This document shows positions 46,051 to 54,248 of a stretch of DNA of 64,000 bases, in pieces (position 1 is the first letter of the stretch; each line of letters begins with the position of its first letter). The DNA comes from Cupriavidus necator (GTDB lineage Bacteria; Pseudomonadota; Gammaproteobacteria; Burkholderiales; Burkholderiaceae), in NCBI GenBank assembly GCA_022041995.1, contig CP074381.1:1426001-1490000 (forward strand), written 5' to 3'. The position numbers and the translations under genes were made by a program. The notes below the pieces were generated by a model. The model was given only the letters and a program-made list of their open reading frames with translations. It did not search any database and had not been told where the DNA came from.

Positions 46051-46062
46051 GAACGGTCGTTC
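46051..46062. promoter_or_regulatory. TetR-type operator candidate GAACGGTCGTTC
   Basis: A perfect 12-bp palindrome flanked on both sides by T-runs, in the intergenic region between the divergent ETF-QO and SDR genes and 66 bases upstream of the SDR start. Palindromes with an AACG...CGTT core are common for TetR-family regulators of fatty-acid genes. No TetR gene is in the window. Confidence 0.5.
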
Positions 46063-46127
46063 TTTTTTTTGATATGCTGCCTTCTGCTCCCGAACAGGCC
46101 GGAGGAGCTCCCGCACAAGAGGTAATC

Positions 46128-46913
46128 ATGGGTTTGTCGATCAATCTGGAAGGCAAGGTCGCGCTGGTCACCGGCGCTTCAAGCGGGCTGGGCTCGCGAT
46201 TCGCCACGGTGCTGGCCGCCGCCGGCGCCAAGGTGGTGCTGGCCTCGCGCCGCACCGAGCGGCTCAAGGAACTGCGCGCCGCGATCGAGGCCGAGGGCGG
46301 CAGCGCCCATGTGGTACGCCTGGACGTCACCGACCCGGACAGCATCCGCGCCGCGGTGGCGCATGCCGAGACGGAGGCGGGCTCGATCGACATCCTGGTC
46401 AACAACTCCGGCGTGTCGACCACGCAGAAGCTGACCGATGTGACCGCCGACGATTTCGATTTCGTCTTCGACACCAATACCCGCGGCGCCTTCTTCGTCG
46501 CCCAGGAAGTGGCCAAGCGCATGATCGCGCGCGCCAAGGGCGCCGAGCGCAACGGCAGCCCGCTGCCGCAGGCGCGCATCGTCAATATCGCCTCGGTGGC
46601 CGGGCTCAAGGTGCTGTCGCAGATCGGTGTCTATTGCATGAGCAAGGCGGCTGTGGTGCACATGACCAAGGCCATGGCGCTGGAATGGGCGCGCCACGGC
46701 ATCAATACCAACGCCATCTGCCCGGGCTATATCGACACCGATATCAACCACCACCACTGGGACTCGGACGCGGGGCAGAAGCTGATCCAGATGCTGCCGC
46801 GCAAGCGCCTGGGCAAGCCAGAAGACCTCGACGGCCTGTTGCTGCTGCTGGCATCCGACCAGTCGCAATTCATCAATGGGGCTGTCATCACCGCCGACGA
46901 CGGCATGGTCTGA
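46128..46913 (+). CDS. SDR family oxidoreductase
   Basis: A 261-residue classical short-chain dehydrogenase. The cofactor motif is TGASSGLGSRFATVLAAAG (15-33), the NNSG motif at 92-95, catalytic S156, Y169 and K173 (YCMSK). The presence of R41 and R42 after the second strand suggests NADPH preference. The ATG at 46128 was chosen as the family start MGLSINLEGKVALVTG with AAGAGGTAATC before it. The substrate is unknown; the shared regulatory region with ETF-QO suggests a role in acyl or hydroxyacyl metabolism. Confidence 0.9.
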   Translation: MGLSINLEGKVALVTGASSGLGSRFATVLAAAGAKVVLASRRTERLKELRAAIEAEGGSAHVVRLDVTDPDSIRAAVAHAETEAGSIDILVNNSGVSTTQKLTDVTADDFDFVFDTNTRGAFFVAQEVAKRMIARAKGAERNGSPLPQARIVNIASVAGLKVLSQIGVYCMSKAAVVHMTKAMALEWARHGINTNAICPGYIDTDINHHHWDSDAGQKLIQMLPRKRLGKPEDLDGLLLLLASDQSQFINGAVITADDGMV

Positions 46914-47180
46914 CCGCCTGATCGCTGACCGGGGGCGCAAGGCTCCCTGCATTCCGGCTGGGCGCCAAAAGCGCCGCGAGATGCCGGATTGCACACCCGG
47001 GGCTTATCCGGTCCCCCTTGGGTGCGCCGTCCTCAGCACACATTCAACATCAGAAAATTCGTGCGTGGCGGGCCAGTCTTGGCATAATCCGCCATGTCTG
47101 CAGATTAAGTCTTTACATACAAGTAAAAAAACGCCGCGGTGGCCGCATGGCCCGAGCGGCCCGGACCGGAGGCCGGGGAG

Positions 47181-47783
47181 ATGGAGCAACAAGAAGAGGC
47201 ACGGCGCAACGCCGTGCCGCAACACGTCGTCGATTCCGCGGTGATCCCGCAGGCCGCCGACGAAGCGCAGGACGCTGAATTCCGGGTATCGCCCCGCCTC
47301 GAGGACTGGATTGGCGTGATCGTGATGGTGCTGCTGGTCGGCATTACCTTCGCCAACGTGGTGGTCCGCTATTTCACCGATGAGTCGTTTGCCTGGACCG
47401 AGGAGTTCTCGGTCTTCCTGATGATCGTGCTGGCGCTGGTCGCCGGCAGCGCGGCGGTGGCGCGCGACCGCAATATCCGCATCGAATTCTTCTTCGAGCG
47501 CGGCAGCGCGGCCCGGCAGCGGCGCCTGGCGATCCTGTCGGCGCTGGGCGTGGCGGTGATGTTCATCGCGCTGGCGGTGCTGGGCGCGCGCATCACCTGG
47601 GACGAATACACCTTTGGCGAGACCTCGCCGGGCATCGGCGTGCCAAGCTGGTGGTACTCGGTCTGGCTGCCGGTGCTGTCGGCCGGCATCGCGCTGCGTG
47701 CGCTGGGGCTGGTGCTGCGCAACGTGCGCGCGCTCAAGGCGCTGCATGCAGCCAGGGCAGGCACGACGGAGGCGACGCAGTGA
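47181..47783 (+). CDS. dctQ: TRAP transporter small permease (DctQ)
   Basis: A 200-residue inner-membrane protein with four hydrophobic segments (DWIGVIVMVLLVGITFANVVV, FSVFLMIVLALVAGSAAVA, LAILSALGVAVMFIALAVLGA, YSVWLPVLSAGIALRALGLVL). The small-permease hallmark FAWTEEFSVFLMI is present. The ATG at 47181 has GGAGG eight bases upstream; a GTG at 47139 in the same frame lacks one. The charged first 45 residues are longer than usual. Its stop overlaps the start of the large permease gene. Confidence 0.9.
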   Translation: MEQQEEARRNAVPQHVVDSAVIPQAADEAQDAEFRVSPRLEDWIGVIVMVLLVGITFANVVVRYFTDESFAWTEEFSVFLMIVLALVAGSAAVARDRNIRIEFFFERGSAARQRRLAILSALGVAVMFIALAVLGARITWDEYTFGETSPGIGVPSWWYSVWLPVLSAGIALRALGLVLRNVRALKALHAARAGTTEATQ

Positions 47784-49084
47784 CTCTAGTCGCCATTATC
47801 CTGTTCGTGGTCTTTATCGGCCTGATGCTGCTGGGCGTGCCCATCGGCGTGTCGCTGGGCCTGGGTGGCCTGGTTGCCATCGGCCTGTCCAATCTCGACA
47901 CCCAGATGTTCGGCCTGCTGGCCGTGCCGCAGAACTTCTATGCGGGGCTGGCCAAGTATCCGCTGCTGGCGATCCCGATGTTCGTGCTGGTGGGGTCGAT
48001 CTTCGACCGCTCCGGCGTGGCGCAGCGGCTGGTGACCTTTGCCATCGCCATCGTTGGCCGCGGCCCGGGCATGCTGCCGCTGGTGGCGATCCTGGTGGCG
48101 ATGTTCCTCGGCGGCATCTCAGGCTCCGGCCCGGCCAACGCGGCCGCGGTGGGGGGCGTGATGATCGCGGCGATGTCGCGCGCCGGCTATCCCGGCTCAT
48201 ACAGCGCCGCCGTGGTCGGCGCGGCCGCCGCGACCGACATCCTGATCCCGCCCTCGGTGGCCTTCATCATCTACAGCGTGCTGGTGCCCGGCGCGTCCGT
48301 GCCGGCGCTGTTCGCGGCCGGCATGATCCCGGGTGTGCTGGCCGGGGTCGCGCTGATCGTTCCGGCGGTGTGGCTGGCGCGCAAGCACAACATGGGCGCG
48401 ATCGAGGCCGGGCTGCCGCGCCCGCCGTTCTGGAAGAGCCTGCGCGAGGCCGCGTGGGGCCTGGTGGCGCCGTTCCTGATCCTGGGCGGCATGCGCGCCG
48501 GCTGGTTCACGCCGACCGAGGCCGCGGTGGTGGCGGTGGTCTACGGCCTCTTTGTCGGCATGGTGGTGTACCGCAGCATCGGCATGCGCGACCTGTTCAC
48601 CATTTTCCAGGAGGCGGCCGAGACCTCGGCGGTGATCCTGCTGGTGGTGGCGCTGGCCGGCATCTTTGCCTATGCGCTGTCGACGCTGGGCGTGATCGAC
48701 CCGCTCGCGCATGCCATTTCCAATTCCGGCCTGGGCGAGTATGGCGTGCTGGCGCTGATCGTGCTGCTGCTGATGACGGTGGGCATGTTCCTGGACGGCA
48801 TCTCGATCTTCCTGATCTTCGTGCCGCTGCTGCTGCCGATCGCCAATGCCTTCCACTGGAACCCGGTGTGGTTCGGCGTGGTGCTGACGCTGAAGGTGGC
48901 GCTGGGCCAGTTCACGCCGCCGCTGGCCGTGAACCTGATGGTGTCGTGCCGGATTGCCCGCGTGCGCATGGAAGAGACCGTGCCCTGGGTGATCTGGATG
49001 CTGCTGGCGATGTTTATCGCCATGCTGATGGTGCTGGCCTATCCGCCGCTGGCGACCTGGCTGCCGGAGTACCTCGGCTACTGA
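47780..49084 (+). CDS. dctM: TRAP transporter large permease (DctM)
   Basis: A 434-residue membrane protein of 11-12 helices, the ion-coupled channel of a tripartite TRAP importer. Typical stretches are LLGVPIGVSLGLGG, PLLAIPMFVLVGSIFDRSGV, MFLGGISGSGPANAAAVGGVM and GMFLDGISIFLIFVPLLLPIA. It starts with GTG at 47780, overlapping the dctQ stop by four bases. Confidence 0.94.
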   Translation: MTLVAIILFVVFIGLMLLGVPIGVSLGLGGLVAIGLSNLDTQMFGLLAVPQNFYAGLAKYPLLAIPMFVLVGSIFDRSGVAQRLVTFAIAIVGRGPGMLPLVAILVAMFLGGISGSGPANAAAVGGVMIAAMSRAGYPGSYSAAVVGAAAATDILIPPSVAFIIYSVLVPGASVPALFAAGMIPGVLAGVALIVPAVWLARKHNMGAIEAGLPRPPFWKSLREAAWGLVAPFLILGGMRAGWFTPTEAAVVAVVYGLFVGMVVYRSIGMRDLFTIFQEAAETSAVILLVVALAGIFAYALSTLGVIDPLAHAISNSGLGEYGVLALIVLLLMTVGMFLDGISIFLIFVPLLLPIANAFHWNPVWFGVVLTLKVALGQFTPPLAVNLMVSCRIARVRMEETVPWVIWMLLAMFIAMLMVLAYPPLATWLPEYLGY

Positions 49085-49133
49085 TGTTCCGCATTCACAA
49101 ACAAGAATTGATGCTTTCCCGAGAGGAGATGAA

Positions 49134-50162
49134 ATGAAACGTCGTGCCCTGATGCTCGCAACGGCTGCCGCCATTGCCGCTTCCGCCTTCGCCCCCGCCG
49201 GCGCGATGGCCCAGACCTACAAGTCCGAGTACAAGATGTCGCTGGTGCTCGGCCCGGCCTTCCCGTGGGGCAAGGGCGGCGAGATCTGGGCCGACTTGGT
49301 GAAGCAACGCACCAGCGGCCGCATCAATATCAAGCTGTACCCGGGCACCTCGCTGGTGGCCGGCGACCAGACCCGCGAATTCTCGGCGATCCGCCAGGGC
49401 GTGATCGACATGGCGGTGGGCTCGACCATCAACTGGTCGCCGCAGGTCAGGGAACTGAACCTGTTCTCGCTGCCGTTCCTGATGCCCGACTACAAGGCGC
49501 TGGACGCGCTCACGCAGGGCGAAGTCGGCAAGTCGCTCTTCACCACGCTGGAAAAGGCCGGCGTGGTGCCGCTGGCCTGGGGCGAGAACGGCTTCCGCGA
49601 AGTGTCCAACTCCAAGCGCGAAATCCGCAAGCCGGAAGACCTCAAGGGCATGAAGCTGCGCGTGGTCGGTTCGCCGCTGTACATTGAGACCTTCAACGCG
49701 CTGGGCGCCAACCCGACCCAGATGAGCTGGGCCGACGCGCAGCCGGCGATGGCCTCGGGCGCGGTCGACGGGCAGGAGAACCCGCAGTCGGTGTTCGCCG
49801 CCGCCAAGCTGTACACGGTGGGCCAGAAGTTCGTCACCACCTGGGGCTACGTGGCTGACCCGCTGATCTTCGTGGTCAACAAGCAGATCTGGGAAAGCTG
49901 GACCCCGGCCGACCGCGAGATCGTCAGGCAGGCCGCCATCGATGCCGGCAAGCAGGAAATCGCGTTGGCCCGCAAGGGCCTGGTGGAGCCGGGCGCGCCG
50001 GCCTGGAAGGACATGGAGGCGCACGGCGTCAAGGTCACGCACCTGACGCCGGCCGAGCATGACAGCTTCCGCAAGGCCACCGCCAAGGTCTACGACAAGT
50101 GGAAGAAGCAGATCGGCGCCGACCTGGTGACCAAGGCCGAAGGCGCGATCGCCAAGCGCTAA
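49134..50162 (+). CDS. dctP: TRAP transporter substrate-binding protein (DctP)
   Basis: A 342-residue periplasmic binding protein with a signal peptide (MKRRALMLATAAAIAASAFA to GAMAQ). Family features are GKGGEIWADLVKQRTSGRINIKLYPG, the conserved carboxylate-binding arginine in KLRVVGSPLYIETFNALGANP and WADAQPAMASGAVDGQENP. The ligand should be a carboxylate, such as a dicarboxylate or an organic acid. GAGAGGAG lies just before the ATG. It is the third gene of the TRAP operon and ends at a hairpin. Confidence 0.93.
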   Translation: MKRRALMLATAAAIAASAFAPAGAMAQTYKSEYKMSLVLGPAFPWGKGGEIWADLVKQRTSGRINIKLYPGTSLVAGDQTREFSAIRQGVIDMAVGSTINWSPQVRELNLFSLPFLMPDYKALDALTQGEVGKSLFTTLEKAGVVPLAWGENGFREVSNSKREIRKPEDLKGMKLRVVGSPLYIETFNALGANPTQMSWADAQPAMASGAVDGQENPQSVFAAAKLYTVGQKFVTTWGYVADPLIFVVNKQIWESWTPADREIVRQAAIDAGKQEIALARKGLVEPGAPAWKDMEAHGVKVTHLTPAEHDSFRKATAKVYDKWKKQIGADLVTKAEGAIAKR

Positions 50163-50170
50163 GCCACGCA

Positions 50171-50203
50171 GAGGGCCCGCCAGACCCGGCGGGCCTCTTC
50201 CTT
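50171..50203 (+). terminator. Terminator-like hairpin after dctP
   Basis: An 8-bp stem (GGCCCGCC / GGCGGGCC) followed by TCTTCCTTT lies nine bases after the dctP stop. The next gene starts right behind it, so read-through is possible. Confidence 0.6.
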
Positions 50204-50214
50204 TGGAGGCTGTG

Positions 50215-50616
50215 ATGAAGCACGTCTACACGGTGGTCATGCCGATCCGCTGGGGCGACATGGATGCCATGGGCCATGTCAACAACACCGTCTACTTCCA
50301 GTACCTGGAGCAGGCGCGCATCGAGTGGTTCGCGTCGCTGGGCCGCGGCGGCAAGGACGCGAGCGGGCAGGGCCCGGTCATCATCAATGCGCATATGACC
50401 TTCCTGAAGCAGCTGCGCTACCCGGGCGACATCGAGTGCCGTGTCTACGCCGGCCAGCTCGGCCGCACCAGCTTCGAGACCCGCATGGAAATCCGCCGCA
50501 CCGACCTGCCCGACGTGGTCTGGGCCGAGGGCGGGGCCAAGGTGGTGTGGTGCGATTACACGCAGGAGAAATCGGTGCCGGTGCCTGCCGAGATCCGCGC
50601 GATCATCGAGGGCTGA
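50215..50616 (+). CDS. Acyl-CoA thioesterase (4HBT family)
   Basis: A 133-residue hot-dog-fold thioesterase. The catalytic aspartate lies in RWGDMDAMGHVNNTVYFQYLEQAR, the YbgC/4-hydroxybenzoyl-CoA thioesterase signature. It hydrolyses an acyl-CoA whose identity cannot be told here. GGAGG lies just upstream of GTGATGAAG; I take the ATG at 50215, with TTG and GTG codons four and one positions upstream as alternatives. It may be co-transcribed with the TRAP genes by read-through. Confidence 0.92.
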   Translation: MKHVYTVVMPIRWGDMDAMGHVNNTVYFQYLEQARIEWFASLGRGGKDASGQGPVIINAHMTFLKQLRYPGDIECRVYAGQLGRTSFETRMEIRRTDLPDVVWAEGGAKVVWCDYTQEKSVPVPAEIRAIIEG

Positions 50617-50631
50617 CGCCCGCCACGGGGC

Positions 50632-51177
50632 TCAGTGGTTGACCAGCCGCTGCACCAGGTCCACCGAGGTACTGGCCCCGTACTTCTTCATCAGCCGCGC
50701 CCGGTAGATGTCCACCGTGCGCGGGCTGATCGCCAGCAACTTGCCGATCTGCTTGCTGGTCTTCCCCTCCACCAGCTGCGCCGCGATCTCGCGTTCGCGC
50801 GCGGTCAGCTCGGCGGTGACCTGGCGCTTCTGCGACAGGTCCTCGAAAGTCCAGATCCCGGCGCCCAGCGGTTGCGTGCGGTCCAGCGCGCGCCCGGTGA
50901 CATGGCACCAGAACAATTCCCCGCCGGCGCGCTTCATGATGCGCTCGTCCGAGTACATGCCGCGCGTGCCCATGATCGGCGCAATGCGCGCACCGGTGCG
51001 CTCGAACTCGTCTGCGGTGGGGTAAAGCACCTGGAACGACTGGCCAAGCAGCGCCTCGCGCGTGGTGCCGAAAATGCGGCAGACCTCCTCGTTGCAGTCT
51101 TCGATCACGCGTTCGCGTGACAGCACCAGGCCCACGGGGGCGAGCTGGAAGGCGGTCTGGTAGTCGATGGCGGGCAT
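50632..51177 (-). CDS. PAS-LuxR family transcriptional regulator
   Basis: A 181-residue regulator with one PAS domain (about residues 5-110, [38 protein letters not shown]) and a C-terminal LuxR helix-turn-helix (about 118-180, [42 protein letters not shown]). There is no receiver domain. The start at 51177 begins the PAS domain properly; the frame stays open upstream. It is divergent from scoAB with 182 bases between, and is the likely regulator of those genes. Confidence 0.9.
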   Translation of the reverse strand: MPAIDYQTAFQLAPVGLVLSRERVIEDCNEEVCRIFGTTREALLGQSFQVLYPTADEFERTGARIAPIMGTRGMYSDERIMKRAGGELFWCHVTGRALDRTQPLGAGIWTFEDLSQKRQVTAELTAREREIAAQLVEGKTSKQIGKLLAISPRTVDIYRARLMKKYGASTSVDLVQRLVNH

Positions 51178-51191
51178 CTGCTTATGTATTT

Positions 51192-51287
51192 TTACGTAAT
51201 GGCGTAGCCGGCTGCGCTTGCGTATGCTGTCGGTCGGACGAGTTGCGGCGACTGTCGCCCGCCTGTTGCCGATTGTACCGTTACAAT
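51192..51287. promoter_or_regulatory. Regulatory region between the PAS-LuxR gene and scoAB
   Basis: The palindrome TTACGTAA lies at 51192-51199 in an AT-rich patch near the regulator start. A second inverted repeat, ATTGTA-CCGT-TACAAT, lies at 51272-51287, and its right half TACAAT could serve as the -10 box of scoA. Either could be the regulator's site. Confidence 0.35.
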
Positions 51288-51359
51288 TTCCCTGCGTCGC
51301 CCGCCGCACAACCCGGCGGCGGGAAGAGCGACAGGGAACCACCGAGGAAGGAGCGAAGC

Positions 51360-52061
51360 ATGAACAAGGTCTACGCCAGCGCCGAAGAAGCGCTTGCAGG
51401 CGTCGTCCGCGACGGCCAGACGATCGCCGTTGGCGGTTTCGGCCTGTGCGGCATCCCCGAGGCGCTGATTGCCGCGCTGCGCGACAGCGGCGCCAAGCAG
51501 CTGACCTGCATCTCCAACAACGCCGGCGTCGATGGCTTCGGCCTGGGCCTGCTGCTGGCCACGCGCCAGATCAGGAAGATGATCTCGTCCTACGTGGGCG
51601 AGAACAAGGAGTTCGAGCGCCAGTACCTGGCGGGCGAACTGGAGCTGGAATTCACCCCGCAGGGCACGCTGGCCGAAAAGCTGCGCGCCGGCGGCTCGGG
51701 CATCCCGGCCTTCTTCACCAAGACCGGTGTCGGCACCATCGTCGCCGAAGGCAAGGAAATCCGCGAATTCGACGGCGAGCAGTACGTGATGGAGCGTTCG
51801 CTGACCGCCGACGTGGCGCTGGTCAAGGCATACAAGGCCGACAAGGCCGGCAACCTGGTGTTCCGCCGCACCGCGCGCAACTTCAACCCGATGTGCGCCA
51901 TGGCGGGCAAGGTCACCATCGCCGAGGTCGAGCATATCGTCGAGACCGGCGAGCTGGACCCGGACGAAATCCACCTGGCCGGCATCTTCGTGAAGCGCCT
52001 GGTGCTGAACACCACCCCCGAGAAACGCATCGAGCAGCGCACCGTGCGCGCGGCCAGCTGA
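51360..52061 (+). CDS. scoA: 3-oxoacid CoA-transferase subunit A
   Basis: A 233-residue CoA-transferase alpha subunit. The CoA-site motif is [16 protein letters not shown] near residue 22, and the segment [14 protein letters not shown] matches the succinyl-CoA:3-ketoacid group. With the beta subunit it activates acetoacetate to acetoacetyl-CoA using succinyl-CoA. AAGGAG precedes the ATG. It sits in a cluster with bdhA, so the two steps of 3-hydroxybutyrate use are encoded close together. Confidence 0.94.
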   Translation: MNKVYASAEEALAGVVRDGQTIAVGGFGLCGIPEALIAALRDSGAKQLTCISNNAGVDGFGLGLLLATRQIRKMISSYVGENKEFERQYLAGELELEFTPQGTLAEKLRAGGSGIPAFFTKTGVGTIVAEGKEIREFDGEQYVMERSLTADVALVKAYKADKAGNLVFRRTARNFNPMCAMAGKVTIAEVEHIVETGELDPDEIHLAGIFVKRLVLNTTPEKRIEQRTVRAAS

Positions 52062-52072
52062 GGAGACCCATC

Positions 52073-52711
52073 ATGGCATGGACACGTGACGAAATGGCCG
52101 CGCGCGCCGCGACCGAGCTGCAGGACGGTTTCTACGTCAACCTGGGCATCGGCCTGCCAACGCTGGTGGCCAACTGGGTGCCGGAAGGCATGGAAGTGTG
52201 GCTGCAGTCCGAGAACGGCCTGCTGGGCATCGGCCCGTTCCCGACCGAGGACGAAGTCGACGCCGACATGATCAACGCCGGCAAGCAGACCGTGACGACG
52301 CTGCCGGGCTCGTCGATCTTCTCTTCGGCGGACTCGTTCGGGATGATCCGCGGCGGCCATATCAACCTGGCGATCCTGGGTGCAATGCAGGTCAGCGAGA
52401 AGGGCGACCTGGCCAACTGGATGATCCCGGGCAAGATGGTCAAGGGCATGGGCGGCGCAATGGACCTGGTGGCTGGCGTCGGCCGCGTGGTGGTGCTGAT
52501 GGAACACACCGCCAAGAAGAAGGACGGCACCGAGGACATCAAGATCCTGAAGGATTGCAACCTGCCGCTGACTGGCGTGGGCGTGGTCAACCGCATCATC
52601 ACCGACCTGGGCGTGATCGACGTGACCGAGGCCGGGCTGAAGCTGGTGGAAACCGCCCCGGGCGTCAGCCGCGAGGAAATCCAGGCCAAGACCGGCGCAC
52701 CGCTGCTGTAA
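52073..52711 (+). CDS. scoB: 3-oxoacid CoA-transferase subunit B
   Basis: A 212-residue beta subunit. The active-site glutamate that forms the CoA thioester is in [10 protein letters not shown], and [13 protein letters not shown] and [20 protein letters not shown] are family-typical. It starts 11 bases after scoA behind GAGGAGACC, and a perfect hairpin terminator follows. Confidence 0.95.
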   Translation: MAWTRDEMAARAATELQDGFYVNLGIGLPTLVANWVPEGMEVWLQSENGLLGIGPFPTEDEVDADMINAGKQTVTTLPGSSIFSSADSFGMIRGGHINLAILGAMQVSEKGDLANWMIPGKMVKGMGGAMDLVAGVGRVVVLMEHTAKKKDGTEDIKILKDCNLPLTGVGVVNRIITDLGVIDVTEAGLKLVETAPGVSREEIQAKTGAPLL

Positions 52712-52734
52712 GCGGCAGCCGGCCTCCGGAAAGG

Positions 52735-52770
52735 AAAAAGCCCCGCCGGTTGGCACCGGCGGGGCTTTTT
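52735..52770. terminator. Bidirectional terminator scoB / DUF411
   Basis: A perfect 16-bp stem (AAAAAGCCCCGCCGGT and its complement) with a TGGC loop gives a T-run on both strands. It serves the convergent scoB and DUF411 genes. Confidence 0.92.
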
Positions 52771-52789
52771 CCATCCATGAATATGACTC

Positions 52790-53272
52790 TCAGCCGCGCG
52801 CCTTGTTATAGCTGGCAAACACCGAGGCGGCGCCATCGGCCTTGACCAGCAGCACGTCGAACGGGTCCTTGCGCGGGCCCTGTTCCATGCCGGGCGAACC
52901 GACCGGCATGCCCGGCACGGCCAGGCCGACGGCCTTGGGCTTTGCGGCCAGCAGCTTGCGGATATCGGCTGCCGGCACATGGCCCTCGATGACGTAGCCG
53001 CCGATGTGCCCGGTATGGCAGGAGCCGAAGCGTTCCGGCATGCCGAAGCGCTGCCGGTACACGCCGGTGTCTTCGACGTCATGCACCGTCACGGTGAAGC
53101 CGTTGCTGCGCAGGTGCTTGACCCAATCCTCGCAGCAGCCGCACAGCGGGCTCTTGTAGACGTCGATGGCAAGCGGCCTGGTGGCTTGCGCCAGCGCGCC
53201 GGCCACCGGTGCCAGCGCGCCGGCCGAGGCCGCGCCCAGCGCCAGCGCGCGCAGGAAACTGCGTCGTTGCAT
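52790..53272 (-). CDS. DUF411 family metal-binding periplasmic protein
   Basis: A 160-residue exported protein. The N-terminus has twin arginines (MQRRSFLRALALGAASAGAL), suggesting Tat export. The mature DUF411 domain has the motif KSPLCGCCEDWVKHL and, later, CHTGHIGGYVIEGHVPA, with cysteines and histidines suited to bind copper or a similar metal. The start at 53272 is followed directly by this signal. It lies 10 bases downstream of bdhA on the same strand, an odd partner whose link to ketone-body use is unclear. Confidence 0.88.
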   Translation of the reverse strand: MQRRSFLRALALGAASAGALAPVAGALAQATRPLAIDVYKSPLCGCCEDWVKHLRSNGFTVTVHDVEDTGVYRQRFGMPERFGSCHTGHIGGYVIEGHVPAADIRKLLAAKPKAVGLAVPGMPVGSPGMEQGPRKDPFDVLLVKADGAASVFASYNKARG

Positions 53273-53282
53273 CGCTTGCTCC

Positions 53283-54059
53283 TTACTGCGCGACCCAGCC
53301 GCCGTCCATGTTCCAGATCGCGCCGCGGACCTGGCGGGCCGCTTCGGAGGACAGGAACACGGCCAGCGCGCCCAGCTCATCGGGCGTGACAAACTGGCCC
53401 GAGGGCTGCTTCTCCAGCACCAGCTCGCGCTTGGCCTGTTCCACCGGAATGCCTTCCTTCTGCGCGCGGGCTTCGACCTGCTTCTGCACCAGTGGCGTCA
53501 GCACCCAGCCCGGGCAGATCGCGTTGGCGGTGACGCCGGTCTGCGCGGTTTCCAGCGCGGTCACCTTGGTGAAGCCGACGATGCCGTGCTTGGCCGCCAC
53601 GTAGGCGGATTTCTGCGCCGAGGCCACCAGCCCGTGGGTGGAGGCGACATTGATGATGCGGCCCCAGTCCTTCTGCTTCATGCCGGGCAGCGCCAGGCGG
53701 GTGGTGTGGAAAGCAGAGGTCAGGTTGATGGCGAGGATTGCGTCCCAGCGCTCGGGCGGGAAATCCTCGATCGCGGCCACGTGCTGGATGCCGGCGTTAT
53801 TGACCAGGATGTCGGCGCCGCCGAAGTCGGACTGCGCGTAGCGCATCATGTCTTCGATCTCGGCCGCCTTGCTCATGTCGGCGCCGTGGTAGCCGACCCG
53901 GATTCCCTGGCCGGCCTGCGCGATCTCTGCCTTTGCGGCGTCCGCGTCACCAAAGCCATTGACGATGATGTTGGCGCCCTGGGCCGCCAGCGCTTTCGCG
54001 ATGCCGAGCCCGATGCCGCTGGTCGAGCCAGTCACCAGTGCGGTCTTGCCGTTGAGCAT
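53283..54059 (-). CDS. bdhA: 3-hydroxybutyrate dehydrogenase
   Basis: A 258-residue SDR that oxidises D-3-hydroxybutyrate to acetoacetate with NAD. The cofactor motif is TGSTSGIGLGIAKAL, catalytic S140, Y153 and K157 (YVAAKHG), and the family-specific C-terminal region CPGWVLTPLVQKQVEARAQK and RQVRGAIWNMDGGWVAQ. It is needed to use the monomer of the storage polymer polyhydroxybutyrate. GGAGGC precedes the ATG. It is divergent from a hydrolase gene with overlapping promoters. Confidence 0.95.
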   Translation of the reverse strand: MLNGKTALVTGSTSGIGLGIAKALAAQGANIIVNGFGDADAAKAEIAQAGQGIRVGYHGADMSKAAEIEDMMRYAQSDFGGADILVNNAGIQHVAAIEDFPPERWDAILAINLTSAFHTTRLALPGMKQKDWGRIINVASTHGLVASAQKSAYVAAKHGIVGFTKVTALETAQTGVTANAICPGWVLTPLVQKQVEARAQKEGIPVEQAKRELVLEKQPSGQFVTPDELGALAVFLSSEAARQVRGAIWNMDGGWVAQ

Positions 54060-54155
54060 GTAAGCCTCCGTCGAGAGAAAGGGATGCCACAGAAGGAATG
54101 CCACAGGGTTGGCGGAGCGCGGCCGCGCATGCGGGCGCTGACACTGTGCTGTGGC

Positions 54156-54179
54156 ATTGTACCCGCTGCGGCGTACAAT
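54156..54179. promoter_or_regulatory. Overlapping divergent -10 boxes bdhA / hydrolase
   Basis: ATTGTA (54156-54161, TACAAT on the minus strand) and TACAAT (54174-54179) form an inverted repeat 12 bases apart. They suit the -10 boxes of bdhA and of the hydrolase gene, so the two promoters would overlap and exclude each other. The -35 boxes are weak. Confidence 0.4.
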
Positions 54180-54248
54180 CCAGCTTTGCTTAACCTCCGG
54201 CAGCGCCGTCTTTTTGCGGTCCGCGGTCCGGTTCGCCAGGGAGTCCAG

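Noticed and set aside
47139-47180. GTG at 47139 as the start of dctQ
   Set aside because: It has no ribosome site, while ATG at 47181 has GGAGG eight bases upstream; the extra 14 residues are not family-like.
52790-53272. The DUF411 gene considered as part of a copper-resistance operon
   Set aside because: No copper ATPase, CopA/CopB-type oxidase or cue-type regulator lies nearby; its neighbours are bdhA and scoAB.
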